DNA from: Streptomyces guryensis
GTDB taxonomy: Bacteria > Actinomycetota > Actinomycetes > Streptomycetales > Streptomycetaceae
NCBI RefSeq assembly: GCF_021261325.1
Contig: NZ_JAJSBI010000001.1
Location: forward strand, 372,001 to 436,000
Length of the DNA stretch: 64,000 bases
Direction of reading: 5' to 3'
Each line of letters starts with the position of its first letter. Positions within the stretch are counted from its first letter, which is position 1. The position numbers and the translations under genes are program-made. This document shows positions 1 through 9,995 of the stretch, piece by piece. The notes under the pieces were generated by a model. It was not told the origin of the DNA and did no database searches. It was given only the letters and a program-made list of their open reading frames with translations.

Positions 1-1677
1 ATCGAACTGGGCGTGCAGCCCGAGCAGCGCGTCGCGCTGGCCGCCTCCACCCGGGTCGAGTGGATCCTCGCCGACCTCGGCATCCTGTGCGCCGGAGCGG
101 CCACGACCACGGTCTACCCGCAGACGAACGCCGACGAGTCGGCGTTCATCCTCTCCGACTCGGAGAGCCGGGTGCTGATCGCGGAGGACGCGGCACAGCT
201 CGCCAAGGCGGTCGAGAAGCGCGGCGAGCTGCCCGACCTCACGCATGTCGTCGTGATCGACCCCGCAGGAGTCGAGACCGGCGACTGGGTCCTCACCCTC
301 AGCGAGCTGGAGGCGCGGGGCGCCGCCCGCCTCGAGAAGGACCCCGACCTGATCAAGGAGCGGGTCGGTGCGATCACGTCCGATCAGCTCGCGACCCTGA
401 TCTACACCTCGGGCACGACCGGCCGTCCCAAGGGCGTGCGCCTGCCGCACGACAACTGGTCGTACATGGCCAAGGCGATCGCCGCGACCGGCCTGATCAG
501 CACCGACGACGTGCAGTACCTGTGGCTGCCGCTCGCGCACGTCTTCGGCAAGGTGCTCACCTCGGGCCAGATCGAGGTCGGTCACGTCACCGCAGTCGAC
601 GGCCGCGTCGACAAGATCATCGAGAATCTGCCGGTCGTGCAGCCGACGTACATGGCGGCCGTCCCGCGCATCTTCGAGAAGGTCTACAACGGGGTCGCGG
701 CCAAGGCGAAGGCCGGCGGCGGCGCCAAGTACAAGATCTTCCAGTGGGCGGCCGAGGTCGCCCGCGAGTACGCCAAGACCGCGCAGGACAACTTCCGGCG
801 CACCGGCACGGCGTCCGTCCCGTTCTCGCTCGGCGCCAAGCACAAGGTCGCCGACGCGCTGGTCTTCGCCAAGATCCGCGAGGCCTTCGGCGGGAACCTG
901 CGGGCCTGTGTCTCCGGGTCGGCGGCCCTCGCGCCGGAGATCGGCTACTTCTTCGCCGGCGCCGGCATCCACATCCTGGAGGGCTACGGCCTCACCGAGT
1001 CCTCCGCCGCCTCCTTCGTGAACCCCGGCGAGGCCTACCGCACCGGCACGGTCGGCAAGCCGCTGCCCGGCACGGAGGTGCGGATCGCGGACGACGGGGA
1101 GATCCTGCTGCGCGGCCCGGGCATCATGGAGGGCTACCACGGGCTGCCCGAGAAGACCGCCGAGGTGCTGGAGTCGGACGGCTGGTTCCACACCGGTGAC
1201 ATCGGTGAGCTGTCGCCCGACGGGTATCTGCGCATCACCGACCGCAAGAAGGACCTCATCAAGACGTCCGGCGGCAAGTACATCGCGCCCGCGGAGGTCG
1301 AGGGGCAGTTCAAGGCGGTGTGCCCGTACGTCTCCAACATCCTGGTGCACGGGGCCGACCGGAACTTCTGCACCGCGCTCATCGCGCTGGACGAGCCGTC
1401 CATTCTCGACTGGGCCAAGGAGAACGGGCTGGAGGGCAAGTCGTACGCCGAGGTCGTGGCTGCGCCGACCACCGTTGCGCTGATCGAGGGGTACGTCAAG
1501 GAGCTCAACGCAGGGCTTCAGCGGTGGCAGACCGTGAAGAAGTTCCGGTTGTTGCCGCGGGATCTCGATGTGGAGCACGGTGAGATCACGCCCAGCTTGA
1601 AGCTGAAGCGGCCTGTTGTCGAGCGGGAGTACAAGCACCTCATTGATGAGATGTACGCGGGGACGCGCGAAGCGTAG
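1..1677 (+). CDS. Long-chain fatty-acid-CoA ligase (AMP-forming), 5' end missing
   Basis: The frame is open from the first base, so the N-terminus lies outside the window; 558 codons are present. The protein activates fatty acids as acyl-adenylates and then forms acyl-CoA in the cytoplasm. Visible motifs are the ATP/AMP loop YTSGTTGRPKG near residue 135, GYGLTESSA near 327, the GWFHTGDIG motif near 395, and DRKKDLIKTSGGKYIAP, the linker to the C-terminal lid domain. A lysine-rich tail (LKLKRPVV) carries the likely catalytic lysine. The pattern matches the FadD15-like long-chain class rather than acetyl-CoA synthetases. The substrate chain length cannot be read from the sequence. Confidence 0.9.
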   Translation: MELGVQPEQRVALAASTRVEWILADLGILCAGAATTTVYPQTNADESAFILSDSESRVLIAEDAAQLAKAVEKRGELPDLTHVVVIDPAGVETGDWVLTLSELEARGAARLEKDPDLIKERVGAITSDQLATLIYTSGTTGRPKGVRLPHDNWSYMAKAIAATGLISTDDVQYLWLPLAHVFGKVLTSGQIEVGHVTAVDGRVDKIIENLPVVQPTYMAAVPRIFEKVYNGVAAKAKAGGGAKYKIFQWAAEVAREYAKTAQDNFRRTGTASVPFSLGAKHKVADALVFAKIREAFGGNLRACVSGSAALAPEIGYFFAGAGIHILEGYGLTESSAASFVNPGEAYRTGTVGKPLPGTEVRIADDGEILLRGPGIMEGYHGLPEKTAEVLESDGWFHTGDIGELSPDGYLRITDRKKDLIKTSGGKYIAPAEVEGQFKAVCPYVSNILVHGADRNFCTALIALDEPSILDWAKENGLEGKSYAEVVAAPTTVALIEGYVKELNAGLQRWQTVKKFRLLPRDLDVEHGEITPSLKLKRPVVEREYKHLIDEMYAGTREA

Positions 1678-1710
1678 GGGGTGGCCGGGGACCGTCGGCG
1701 ACTGAATCGT

Positions 1711-1770
1711 CGTCGCGGCTGGTCGCGCCCACGCGGCGGAGCCGCAAATCGATACAGCCACCGCGCCCCT
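1711..1770. repeat. Dispersed intergenic repeat, family 2 (variant copy)
   Basis: This lies between convergent genes. Its ends (CGTCGCGGCTGGTCGCG and CCGCGCCCCT) match the reverse complement of the repeat at 56851-56896. The middle holds an extra segment with a GCGGC-gga-GCCGC hairpin. It probably acts with its flanks as a bidirectional terminator; that role is inferred. Confidence 0.5.
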
Positions 1771-1782
1771 GAAAGACAAGAG

Positions 1783-2358
1783 CTAGAAGGCGCGGCCCCT
1801 GGCTACGAGTTCCCGGAGCTCCCGGACCTGCACACGCAGTGCTGCCAGGTCCGGGGGCTCCTCCGCGTCCAGCTGCCTTTCCAGTTCGGCCAGTCCGGTG
1901 CCCACCTCGCCGTAGTCCGACTGCTCCTGGGCCAGTATTCGTTCCAGTTGTCGGTTCTTGCGGTGGAGGTCCAGGAAGACGCTGACCTTTGCCCTCAGGA
2001 CCCAGGGGTCGAAGGGCTTGGTCAGGTAGTCCGCGGCTCCGGTGGCGTAGCCGCGGAAGGCGTAGCCGGAGTCGTCCTCCGCGCCGGTCAGGAAGATGAT
2101 CGGGACGTCCTTGGTCTGGTCGAGCCGCTTGATGTTGGCGGCCGTCTCGAATCCGTCCATGCCGGGCATGCGGACGTCGAGCAGGACGAGGGCGAAGTGC
2201 CGGCGCAGCAGTGCTTTCATCGCCTCCTCGCCCGAACGTGCGCGTACCAGCGGTTCGTTGAGGGACCCCAGGACGGCCTCCAGCGCGATCAGGTTGTCCT
2301 CCATGTCGTCCACGAGGAGGATGCTGGCGCGCTCGTTGGTCGTTGCCTCAGCGCTCAT
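1783..2358 (-). CDS. Stand-alone response regulator with coiled-coil tail
   Basis: This 191-residue protein has a CheY-like receiver domain (about 1-130). The phospho-acceptor is Asp61 in LLDVRMPGMDG, with acidic residues near the N-terminus (LLVDDMED) and the conserved Lys in LTKPFDP. The remaining 60 residues are Glu/Arg/Leu-rich, predicted coiled coil, and contain no DNA-binding domain, so the output is probably protein-protein interaction. It starts 12 bases after the hybrid-kinase stop, with a GAGG ribosome site overlapping that stop, so the two are very likely co-transcribed. From memory this layout resembles the osmotic-adaptation pair OsaA/OsaB of S. coelicolor, but orthology cannot be claimed from this window. 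Confidence 0.88.
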   Translation of the reverse strand: MSAEATTNERASILLVDDMEDNLIALEAVLGSLNEPLVRARSGEEAMKALLRRHFALVLLDVRMPGMDGFETAANIKRLDQTKDVPIIFLTGAEDDSGYAFRGYATGAADYLTKPFDPWVLRAKVSVFLDLHRKNRQLERILAQEQSDYGEVGTGLAELERQLDAEEPPDLAALRVQVRELRELVARGRAF

Positions 2359-2370
2359 GGTGAGTGTGCC

Positions 2371-5300
2371 TCATTCGGTGTTCGGCCCTGCCGCCGCTTC
2401 CTCGGTCGTGCCCGGCTGCGGGGCAGTGGTGTCGGTGGTGTCGTCTGCGCCCTCCGGATCCAGCAGTGCGCAGACGACCGTCAGCAGCTGGTCGACGTCC
2501 ACCGGCTTCGGTACGTAGTCGTTCGCACCCCGGCCGATGGACTTCTCGCGGTCTCCGGGCATCGCCTTGGCGGTCAGGGCGACGATCGGCAGACCGGTCC
2601 AGCGGGGGGCGCGGCGGATGGCGGCGATGGTCTCGTAACCGTCCATCTCCGGCATCATGATGTCCATCAGGACGAGTTCGACGTCCGGGTTGCGCTCCAG
2701 CGTCTCGATGCCCTCGCGGCCGTTCTCCGCATACAGGACCGGCATGCCGACGCGGCCGAGGACATGGGTGAGGGCGAAGACGTTGCGGATGTCGTCGTCG
2801 ACGATCAACACCCGCCGCCCGGGCAGTACCTGGCCCGCCCGGCCCGTCTTCCACGCCTCCAGTTTGGTGGGGGCCGGCCAGGAGTCGTCCACGTCGTGCG
2901 TGGCGGTGAACGGCTCGGTGGACAGCTGCTCCGGCATCGGCAGGGCATGCTCCTCGGGGACGGTGGCGGGGTGCCCGGGGCTGACGACGGGGACGTACAG
3001 CGTGAAGGTGGACCCCTTGCCGGGCTCGCTGGTGGCGACGATACGGCCGCCGAGAAGGCCCGCGATCTCCCGGCTGATGGACAGGCCCAGGCCCGTGCCG
3101 CCGTACTTGCGGTTGGTGGTGCCGTCGGCCTGCTGGAACGCCTCGAAGATCACCGGGAGTTTCTCGGCCGCGATGCCGATGCCGGTGTCCGTGACGGCGA
3201 AGGCGATCACGTCGTCGCTGTCGCGGACATGGAGGCGCTCGGGGTCCTTGATCCGGTTCACCCGCAGCTCGACCCGGCCCGCCGCGGTGAACTTGATGGC
3301 GTTGGAGAGCAGGTTGCGCAGGATCTGCTGGAGCCGCTGCTCGTCCGAGTACATCTCACGCGGCACGTCCTCGCCGACCGCCACCTCGAAGGCGAGGCCC
3401 CGGTCGAGGGTGAGCGGGCGGAAGGTGGCGTGGACGTAGTCCAGGAGCTTGATGAGCGGCAGCTTCTTCGGGCGTACGTCCATGCGGCCCGCCTCGATCT
3501 TCGACAGGTCCAGGATGTCGTTGATCAGCTGGAGGAGGTCGGAGCCGGAGCGGTGGATGGTCGTCGCGAACTGCACTTCCTGGTCGGAGAGATGGCCGTC
3601 CGGGTTGTCGGAGAGCAGCCTCGCGAGGATCAGCAGGGAGTTCAGGGGCGTGCGCAGCTCGTGCGACATGTTCGCCAGGAACTCCGACTTGTACTGGGAG
3701 CTGGTGGCCAACAGGGCTGCCTTCTCCTCCAGTTCGGCGTTGGACCGCTGCAACTCGGCCTGCTGTTTCTGGAGTTCGTCCGAGCGCTCCTGGAGCTGCA
3801 TGGCCAGGCGCTGGGACTCGCCGAGCAGGGACTCCGTGCGGGAGTTGGCGATGATCGTGTTGATCGCGACGGCGATGGTGTTGACGAACTGGTCGAAGAA
3901 GGCGAGATGGACGTCGGAGAAGCGGGAGAAGGACGCCAGCTCGATCACGCCGAGGAGCTTGTCCTCGAAGAGGATCGGGATGATGACCACGCTCGTGGGG
4001 GCCGCCTCACCGAGCCCGCTGTTGATCTTGATGTAGTCCGGCGGGGCCTCCTCGACGAGGATCCGCTTCTTCTCGCGGGCCGCCTGCTGGACCAGGCCGT
4101 GCACCGGGAGCCCGCCGGTCTCGACGGTCGCGCCCTGCGCCGAGCCGTACCCGGCGATGAACGCGAGCCCCTTCGTGGGAACGGTGGTGCGCAGCGCGGC
4201 GCCCTCCTCCTCCGGGTCGGCCAGGAAGAACGCGCCGTACTGGGCGTTCACCAACGGCGTCAGCTCGCGCAGCAGCAGGTCGGCGACCTCCATCAGGTCG
4301 CGGTGGCCCTGCATCAGCGCGGCCAGCCGGGCCAGGTTGGACTCCAGCCAGTCCTTCGCGCGGGTGGTCTCGCGGAGGTTGGACACCATCAGGTTGATGT
4401 TGTCCTTCAGCTCGGCGACCTCGCCCTGGGTCTCCACGGTGATGGAGCGGGACATGTCGCCCTGGGCCACCGCGGAGGCGACCTCGGCGATCGCACGGAC
4501 CTGGGTGGTCAGGTTCGACGCCAGCTCGTTCACGTTCGTCGTCAGGCGCTTCCAGGTGCCGTACACGCCCTCGACCCTGGCCTGGCCGCCGAGCTGACCC
4601 TCGGAGCCGACCTCACGGGCCACGCGGGTGACCTCGGAGGAGAACGAGGAGAGCGTGTCGACCATCGTGTTGATGGCGGTCTTCAGCTCCAGGATCTCGC
4701 CGCGTGCGTCGACGTCGATCTTCTTGGAGAGGTCGCCGTTGGCGACGGCGGTCGTCACCTGTGCGATGTTCCGCACCTGCGAAGTGAGGTTGTCCGCCAT
4801 GTAGTTGACGTTGTCGGTCAGGTCCCGCCACACACCGGACACCCCGAGCACCTGGGCGCGACCGCCCAGCCGGCCGTCGGTGCCGACCTCGCGGGCCACC
4901 CTCGTCACCTCGTCGGCGAAGGCGCGCAGCTGCTCCACCATCGTGTTGACGGTGTCCTTCAGTTCCAGGATCTCGCCGCGTGCGTCTACGGTGATCTTCT
5001 TGGAGAGGTCGCCGTTGGCGACGGCGGTCGTCACCTGTGCGATGTTGCGGACCTGCGAAGTCAGGTTCAGCGCCATGAAGTTGACGTTGTCGGTCAGGTC
5101 CTTCCAGACTCCGCTGACGCCCCGCACCTGCGCCTGGCCGCCGAGGTTTCCCTCGGTGCCGACCTCGCGGGCCACGCGGGTGACCTCGTCGGCGAAGGCG
5201 GACAGCTGGTCCACCATCGTGTTGATCGTGGACTTCAGCTCCAGGATCTCGCCCTTCGCCTCGACCGTGATCTTCTTGCCGAGGTCGCCCTGGGCCACCG

Positions 5301-6513
5301 CGGTCGAGACGAGGGCGATGTTGCGGACCTGCGAAGTCAGGTTGTCCGCCATGAAGTTGACGTTGTCGGTGAGGTCCTTCCAGACGCCCGAGACGCCCCG
5401 GACCTGGGCGCGACCGCCGAGGTTTCCCTCGGTGCCGACCTCGCGGGCGACCCTCGTCACCTCGTCGGCGAAGGCGGAGAGCTGGTCCACCATGGTGTTG
5501 ATGGTCGACTTCAGTTCGAGGATCTCGCCCTGCGCGTCGACCGTGATCTTCTGGCTCAGGTCGCCGTTGGCGACGGCGGTGGTCACCTGTGCGATGTTGC
5601 GGACCTGTGAAGTCAGGTTCGAGGCCATGAAGTTGACGTTGTCGGTCAGGTCCTTCCAGACCCCGCTGACGCCCCGCACCTGGGCCCGCCCGCCCAGCTG
5701 ACCCTCGGTACCGACCTCGCGGGCCACGCGGGTGACCTCGTCGGCGAAGGCGGACAGCTGGTCGACCATCGTGTTCACGGTCAGTTTCAGTTCGAGCAGC
5801 TCACCGGTCGCCTCGACCGTGACCGTACGGGTCAGGTCACCGCGGGCCACCGCGGTCGTCACCAGGGCGATGTCCCGCACCTGGGCGGTCAGCCGGGACG
5901 CCATCGTGTTGACGGCCTCGGTCACGTCCCGCCAACTGCCCGAGAGCCCCGTCACCTTGGCCCGCCCGCCGAGCCGCCCCTCGGTGCCGACCTCGCGCGC
6001 GACCCGGGTGACCTCGCCGGTGAACAGCGACAGCTGGTCGACCATCTTGTTCACGGCGCGGCCCAGCCGCCGCAGATCACCGCGCAGCTGCCGGTTGCCG
6101 TCGTGCAGGTCGACCCGCTGGGTCAGATCGCCGCCGGCCACCGCGTCGAGCACCCGCGTCGCGTTCGCCGCCGGGGCCACCAGGGCGTCAAGGAGCTGGT
6201 TCACATCGTTGACCCGGGAGGTCCAGGCGCCCTGCCCCGGGCTCGCCGTCACCCGTTCGTCGAGCCGCCCGTGCCGTACCAACTCCCGCTTCACGCGCTG
6301 CACTTCTCCGTTGAAGTGCGTGTTGCGGTCCATGATCTGGTTGAACACGGCCGTCAACTCGGCCACGATCCCGTGGCCTGTCTCCGGAACCTTCGTGAAG
6401 TCACCGTCCCGCGCGGCGGTCATCGCGGCGAGCAGCGGACGCAGCTCCGATGCTCGGAGTTGTTCCGGTTTTTGACCGTCTTCGAGCACACGCGTAGCAC
6501 TGTTCTCACTCAT
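2371..6513 (-). CDS. Soluble poly-HAMP hybrid sensor histidine kinase
   Basis: The protein is 1380 residues if started at the ATG at 6513 (MSENSATRV); the frame stays open for 2.2 kb upstream only as antisense shadow. No signal peptide or membrane helix is visible. Order: N-terminal helix region; about seven HAMP-type units (about 110-705) repeating every 92 residues, each carrying [13 protein letters not shown] and [17 protein letters not shown]; a GAF domain (about 735-890); a coiled coil; HisKA with His951 in SHELRTPLN; a HATPase domain with LLSNAIKFT and [10 protein letters not shown]; and a C-terminal receiver with Asp1284 in [11 protein letters not shown]. The architecture matches fungal group III (Nik1/Os-1) and bacterial poly-HAMP kinases, which sense osmotic or intracellular cues. 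The gene is followed by its likely partner receiver protein and faces a divergent phosphatase. Confidence 0.92.
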   Translation of the reverse strand: MSENSATRVLEDGQKPEQLRASELRPLLAAMTAARDGDFTKVPETGHGIVAELTAVFNQIMDRNTHFNGEVQRVKRELVRHGRLDERVTASPGQGAWTSRVNDVNQLLDALVAPAANATRVLDAVAGGDLTQRVDLHDGNRQLRGDLRRLGRAVNKMVDQLSLFTGEVTRVAREVGTEGRLGGRAKVTGLSGSWRDVTEAVNTMASRLTAQVRDIALVTTAVARGDLTRTVTVEATGELLELKLTVNTMVDQLSAFADEVTRVAREVGTEGQLGGRAQVRGVSGVWKDLTDNVNFMASNLTSQVRNIAQVTTAVANGDLSQKITVDAQGEILELKSTINTMVDQLSAFADEVTRVAREVGTEGNLGGRAQVRGVSGVWKDLTDNVNFMADNLTSQVRNIALVSTAVAQGDLGKKITVEAKGEILELKSTINTMVDQLSAFADEVTRVAREVGTEGNLGGQAQVRGVSGVWKDLTDNVNFMALNLTSQVRNIAQVTTAVANGDLSKKITVDARGEILELKDTVNTMVEQLRAFADEVTRVAREVGTDGRLGGRAQVLGVSGVWRDLTDNVNYMADNLTSQVRNIAQVTTAVANGDLSKKIDVDARGEILELKTAINTMVDTLSSFSSEVTRVAREVGSEGQLGGQARVEGVYGTWKRLTTNVNELASNLTTQVRAIAEVASAVAQGDMSRSITVETQGEVAELKDNINLMVSNLRETTRAKDWLESNLARLAALMQGHRDLMEVADLLLRELTPLVNAQYGAFFLADPEEEGAALRTTVPTKGLAFIAGYGSAQGATVETGGLPVHGLVQQAAREKKRILVEEAPPDYIKINSGLGEAAPTSVVIIPILFEDKLLGVIELASFSRFSDVHLAFFDQFVNTIAVAINTIIANSRTESLLGESQRLAMQLQERSDELQKQQAELQRSNAELEEKAALLATSSQYKSEFLANMSHELRTPLNSLLILARLLSDNPDGHLSDQEVQFATTIHRSGSDLLQLINDILDLSKIEAGRMDVRPKKLPLIKLLDYVHATFRPLTLDRGLAFEVAVGEDVPREMYSDEQRLQQILRNLLSNAIKFTAAGRVELRVNRIKDPERLHVRDSDDVIAFAVTDTGIGIAAEKLPVIFEAFQQADGTTNRKYGGTGLGLSISREIAGLLGGRIVATSEPGKGSTFTLYVPVVSPGHPATVPEEHALPMPEQLSTEPFTATHDVDDSWPAPTKLEAWKTGRAGQVLPGRRVLIVDDDIRNVFALTHVLGRVGMPVLYAENGREGIETLERNPDVELVLMDIMMPEMDGYETIAAIRRAPRWTGLPIVALTAKAMPGDREKSIGRGANDYVPKPVDVDQLLTVVCALLDPEGADDTTDTTAPQPGTTEEAAAGPNTE
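4370..6150 (-). repeat. In-gene tandem HAMP repeats, 276-bp period
   Basis: The coding strand for the poly-HAMP segment repeats at 276-base intervals. Copies of the segment encoding [12 protein letters not shown] begin near 4606, 4880, 5153, 5429, 5705 and 5981. The central copies are nearly identical in DNA, which suggests amplification or gene conversion within the gene. This is protein-coding repetition, not a CRISPR array. Confidence 0.85.
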
Positions 6514-6615
6514 GGCGGCCCACTTCAGTAACTCGGCGCTTATGGGCGGGGTCAGTCTGTCACTCTGTCGGCATCGACTGAGGCGAATTCGTCCGAACCG
6601 TTCGGGGAGCTGTCC

Positions 6616-8628
6616 ATGCGGGCCATTCCGACGCAACGGGAGACCGCTTCCTGCGCTTGCGATGCGCCTGCTCACCGGCACGCGACCGAGCACGGGAGGG
6701 CGGACCCGTGTGCGCAGACGTACACGACGCTGCCGGGCAGCCCCCTCGCGCCGGGTTCCGCCCGCGCCCTCGTACGCACCGCGCTCACCGACTGGGCCGA
6801 GGCCCGGGTCCCCGGCGCCGAACACCTCACCGACCGGCTGGCCGACGACGCCGTGCTCGTCGTCAGCGAACTCGTCACCAACGCCGTCGTGCACGCGGGC
6901 ACCGAGGTCGAGGTGGAGTGCCGCCTGGAGCAGGCGGCCGGTGCGCTCGTCGTGGAGGTCTCCGACCACCATCCCTCCCGGCCGCCCCGCGACTCGGACG
7001 CCGAAGCACCGTACGAGACGGCCGAAGTGCCGTACGGGACACCGGAGTACGGCCGCGGGCTGCGTCTGGTCGCCACGCTCGCCGAGTCCTGGGGCGTCAC
7101 CTTCCGCAGGGGCGCCAAGACGGTGTGGGCGCGGCTGCCCGCCGAGCGGAGCCCGGCCGTGGGCGAGCCGGAGGCGCACGCAGGCCGGCAGGCGCTGGAG
7201 CGCGGGCTGCGCGCCGCCGAGATACTCGCGCCCGACCCCCAGCGCGCCGAGCGCGACCGGGACTGGCTGCACCGCGGTGCCCTGTCCTTCCTCGCCGAGG
7301 CCTCCGATCTGCTGGCCGGGCAACTCGACGAGAACCTGGTCGCCGCGCTCGCCGGGCAACTGATCGTGCCGCGGCTCGCCGACTGGTGCGCGGTGTGGCT
7401 GGAGGACGAGGCCACGGGCCGCGGGGGCTGGGCCGACGGCACCGGGGGCGCCGGGCCCCGGCTGGCCCGCGTCTGGCACTGCAGCGAGAACCGCATCGAG
7501 GAACTGCGCCGCGCCCTGGAGAAGGACCCGCCGCACCTGCCCGAGACGACGGGCGCCGCTCCGGCCATGGGGGTCCCGCCCGAGGGAGGCCGGGAGTGGG
7601 GGAGGAACCGGGAGTGGGGCAGGTCCGGGCCGGTCTCCTACCCCTGGCCCGGCGAGGCGCTCGACGTGCGCGAGGAGCACGGCGCGGCGCTCGCCTACCG
7701 CCTGATCGCGGGCGGCCGGCCGCTCGGCACGCTCGTCATCGGCCGCGCCGGGCTGCTGCGCTTCCCCGACGAGGTCACCGGGCTCGTCGAGGACCTCAGC
7801 CGCCGGGTGGCGCTCGCCATCGGCGCGGCCCGCCAGTACGCCCGCCAGGCCACCATCAGCCAGGTCCTGCAGCGCGGCCTGCTGCCCGCCGGCGTCGCCG
7901 AGATCCCGGGCGTACGCAGCGCCCTCGTCTACGAGCCGTGCGACAAGGGCGGCCCCAGCGGCGACTTCTACGACCTCTTCCCGGCCGGCGACGGCCGCTG
8001 GTGCTTCGCCGTCGGCGACGTCCAGGGCAAGGGCCCCGAGGCCGCCGTGGTCATCGGCCTGGCCCGCCCGTGGCTGCGCCTGCTCGCACGTGAGGGCTAC
8101 CGCGTCGCCGACGTCCTCGACCGGCTCAACCGCCTCCTCCTGGACGACGCGACGGAGGCCGCGGACGCCGCCGCCCGGGCCCTGGTACGCCCGGCCGCCC
8201 CCGGCGACGGCCCGCAGACCCGCTTCCTCTCCCTCCTCTACGGTGAGCTGACCCCCTTCGACGGCGGCGTCCGCTGCACCCTCGCCTCCGCCGGCCACCC
8301 GCTCCCGCTGGTCCTCGGCCCCGACGGAACCGTCCGCACGGCCGCCCGCCCGCAGACCCTCCTCGGCGTCATAGAGGACGAGACGTACACCAGTGAGACC
8401 TTCGAACTGCGCCCAGGCGACAGCCTTCTGTGCGTCACGGACGGCGTCACGGAGCGCCGCTCCGGCTCCGACATGTTCGACGACGCCGACGGCCTCTCGA
8501 CGGCCCTCGCCGGCTGCGCCGGGCTGAGCGCCGAGCTGATCGCGGAACGCATCCGCAGGCTGGTGCACGAGTTCGGCGGGCGCCCGCCGGAGGACGACCT
8601 GGCGCTGCTGGTGCTCCAGGCGGAGTGA
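6616..8628 (+). CDS. RsbW-like / GAF / PP2C (SpoIIE-type) phosphatase
   Basis: The 670-residue protein starts at the ATG at 6616, six bases after GGGGAG. Domains in order: a histidine-kinase-like ATPase of the RsbW anti-sigma type (about 45-175; SELVTNAVVHA and YGRGLRLVATLAESWG), a GAF-like region (about 215-400), and a C-terminal PP2C/RsbU-type serine phosphatase (about 420-670; SGDFYDLF, VGDVQGKG, SAGHPLPLVL, VTDGVTERR, DDLALLVL). Such proteins control anti-sigma/anti-anti-sigma partners in stress signalling. It is divergent from the poly-HAMP kinase with about 100 bases between starts, which suggests one signalling module. A low-complexity insert (EGGREWGRNREWGRSG, about 320-335) interrupts the GAF region. 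Confidence 0.88.
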   Translation: MRAIPTQRETASCACDAPAHRHATEHGRADPCAQTYTTLPGSPLAPGSARALVRTALTDWAEARVPGAEHLTDRLADDAVLVVSELVTNAVVHAGTEVEVECRLEQAAGALVVEVSDHHPSRPPRDSDAEAPYETAEVPYGTPEYGRGLRLVATLAESWGVTFRRGAKTVWARLPAERSPAVGEPEAHAGRQALERGLRAAEILAPDPQRAERDRDWLHRGALSFLAEASDLLAGQLDENLVAALAGQLIVPRLADWCAVWLEDEATGRGGWADGTGGAGPRLARVWHCSENRIEELRRALEKDPPHLPETTGAAPAMGVPPEGGREWGRNREWGRSGPVSYPWPGEALDVREEHGAALAYRLIAGGRPLGTLVIGRAGLLRFPDEVTGLVEDLSRRVALAIGAARQYARQATISQVLQRGLLPAGVAEIPGVRSALVYEPCDKGGPSGDFYDLFPAGDGRWCFAVGDVQGKGPEAAVVIGLARPWLRLLAREGYRVADVLDRLNRLLLDDATEAADAAARALVRPAAPGDGPQTRFLSLLYGELTPFDGGVRCTLASAGHPLPLVLGPDGTVRTAARPQTLLGVIEDETYTSETFELRPGDSLLCVTDGVTERRSGSDMFDDADGLSTALAGCAGLSAELIAERIRRLVHEFGGRPPEDDLALLVLQAE

Positions 8629-8650
8629 GCAGTCGCGGCGGTGCTGGACA

Positions 8651-9892
8651 ATGGAGGGCATGCCTTCCGCACTCCCCGACGGCGAGCCGGTCCCCGCCGA
8701 CGGCGCACTCCCCGCATCCGCACTCGCCGGGTCGGCCACCCGCCCCCTCGGCTTCTATCTCCACGTCCCGTACTGCGCGACCCGCTGCGGCTACTGCGAT
8801 TTCAACACCTACACCGCCACCGAGCTCCGCGGCACGGGCGGTGTCCTCGCCTCCCGCGACAACTACGCGGACACCCTGATCGACGAGATCCGCCTGGCGA
8901 GGAAGGTGCTGGGCGACGACCCGCGCCCGGTCCGCACGGTCTTCGTGGGCGGCGGTACGCCGACCCTGCTGGCCGCCGGTGATCTCGTACGGATGCTGGG
9001 CGCGATCCGCGACGAGTTCGGTCTGGCGGCGGACGCGGAGGTCACGACGGAGGCGAACCCGGAGTCGGTGGACCCGGCGTACCTGGCCACGCTCCGGGAG
9101 GGCGGCTTCAACCGCGTCTCCTTCGGCATGCAGAGCGCGAAACAGCACGTGCTGCGCGTGCTGGACCGGACCCACACGCCGGGCCGCCCGGAAGCGTGCG
9201 TCGCGGAGGCCCGAGCGGCCGGCTTCGAGCACGTGAACCTGGACCTGATCTACGGCACCCCGGGGGAGTCGGACGACGACTGGCGGGCCTCGCTGGAGGC
9301 GGCGCTGGGGGCCGGGCCCGACCACGTGTCGGCGTACGCGCTCATCGTCGAGGAGGGCACGCAGCTGGCGCGTCGGATCCGTCGGGGCGAGGTCCCGATG
9401 ACGGACGACGACGTCCACGCGGACCGCTATCTGATCGCGGACGAGGTGATGTCAGGGGCGGGCTTCGACTGGTACGAGGTCTCCAACTGGGCCACCTCGG
9501 AGGCGGCCCGCTGTCTGCACAACGAGCTGTACTGGCGGGGCGCCGACTGGTGGGGTGCGGGGCCGGGCGCGCACTCGCACGTGGGCGGGGTGCGGTGGTG
9601 GAACGTGAAGCACCCGGGGGCGTACGCGGCGGCGCTGGCGGAGGGGCGGGCGCCGGGGGCCGGACGTGAGCTGCTGTCGGAGGAGGACCGGCGGGTGGAG
9701 CGGATCCTGCTGGAGCTGCGGCTGCGGGAGGGGGTGCCGCTTTCGCTCCTGCGGGAGGAGGGGCTGGCGGCTTCTCGGCGGGCGCTGGGGGAGGGGCTGC
9801 TGGAGGGCGGGCCGTATGAGGAGGGGCGGGCGGTGCTGACGTTGCGGGGGCGGTTGCTGGCGGACGCGGTGGTCAGGGACTTGGTCGACTGA
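8651..9892 (+). CDS. hemW: Radical SAM heme chaperone HemW
   Basis: The protein is 413 residues from the ATG at 8651; an in-frame ATG at 8660 is an equally plausible start because neither has a well-spaced ribosome site. The radical-SAM cluster motif is CATRCGYC (CxxxCxxC), preceded by HVPYC as in HemW. The glycine-rich FVGGGTPTLL and ANPES motifs, and the SFGMQS segment, are typical of the HemN/HemW family. HemW inserts heme into respiratory enzymes and lacks coproporphyrinogen oxidase activity, despite older 'hemN' labels. It lies upstream of hrcA-dnaJ, as in other actinomycetes. Confidence 0.92.
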   Translation: MEGMPSALPDGEPVPADGALPASALAGSATRPLGFYLHVPYCATRCGYCDFNTYTATELRGTGGVLASRDNYADTLIDEIRLARKVLGDDPRPVRTVFVGGGTPTLLAAGDLVRMLGAIRDEFGLAADAEVTTEANPESVDPAYLATLREGGFNRVSFGMQSAKQHVLRVLDRTHTPGRPEACVAEARAAGFEHVNLDLIYGTPGESDDDWRASLEAALGAGPDHVSAYALIVEEGTQLARRIRRGEVPMTDDDVHADRYLIADEVMSGAGFDWYEVSNWATSEAARCLHNELYWRGADWWGAGPGAHSHVGGVRWWNVKHPGAYAAALAEGRAPGAGRELLSEEDRRVERILLELRLREGVPLSLLREEGLAASRRALGEGLLEGGPYEEGRAVLTLRGRLLADAVVRDLVD

Positions 9893-9995
9893 TCACCCTG
9901 GCGGGTGAATCGGTGCGGAACGTCGGTTCGGTCCCTAACCTGGTTCGTACGCTGTCGCCGTAGTTGCACGGTGGCAGAAACCGGAGGGCTGCGGA

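Noticed and set aside
1681..5610. A 1309-codon plus-strand frame
   Set aside because: It is the antisense shadow of the poly-HAMP kinase; its repeats simply mirror the kinase repeats and no domain is recognisable.
4370..6150. Regular 276-bp repeats as a possible CRISPR-like array
   Set aside because: The repeats are in-frame HAMP units of a kinase, with no unique spacers and no cas genes.
2371..8739. A single 2122-codon minus-strand frame
   Set aside because: Only the part up to 6513 has protein-like composition and known domains. The upstream half is antisense to the PP2C gene and has the Arg/Gly/Ala-rich shadow pattern of high-GC DNA.
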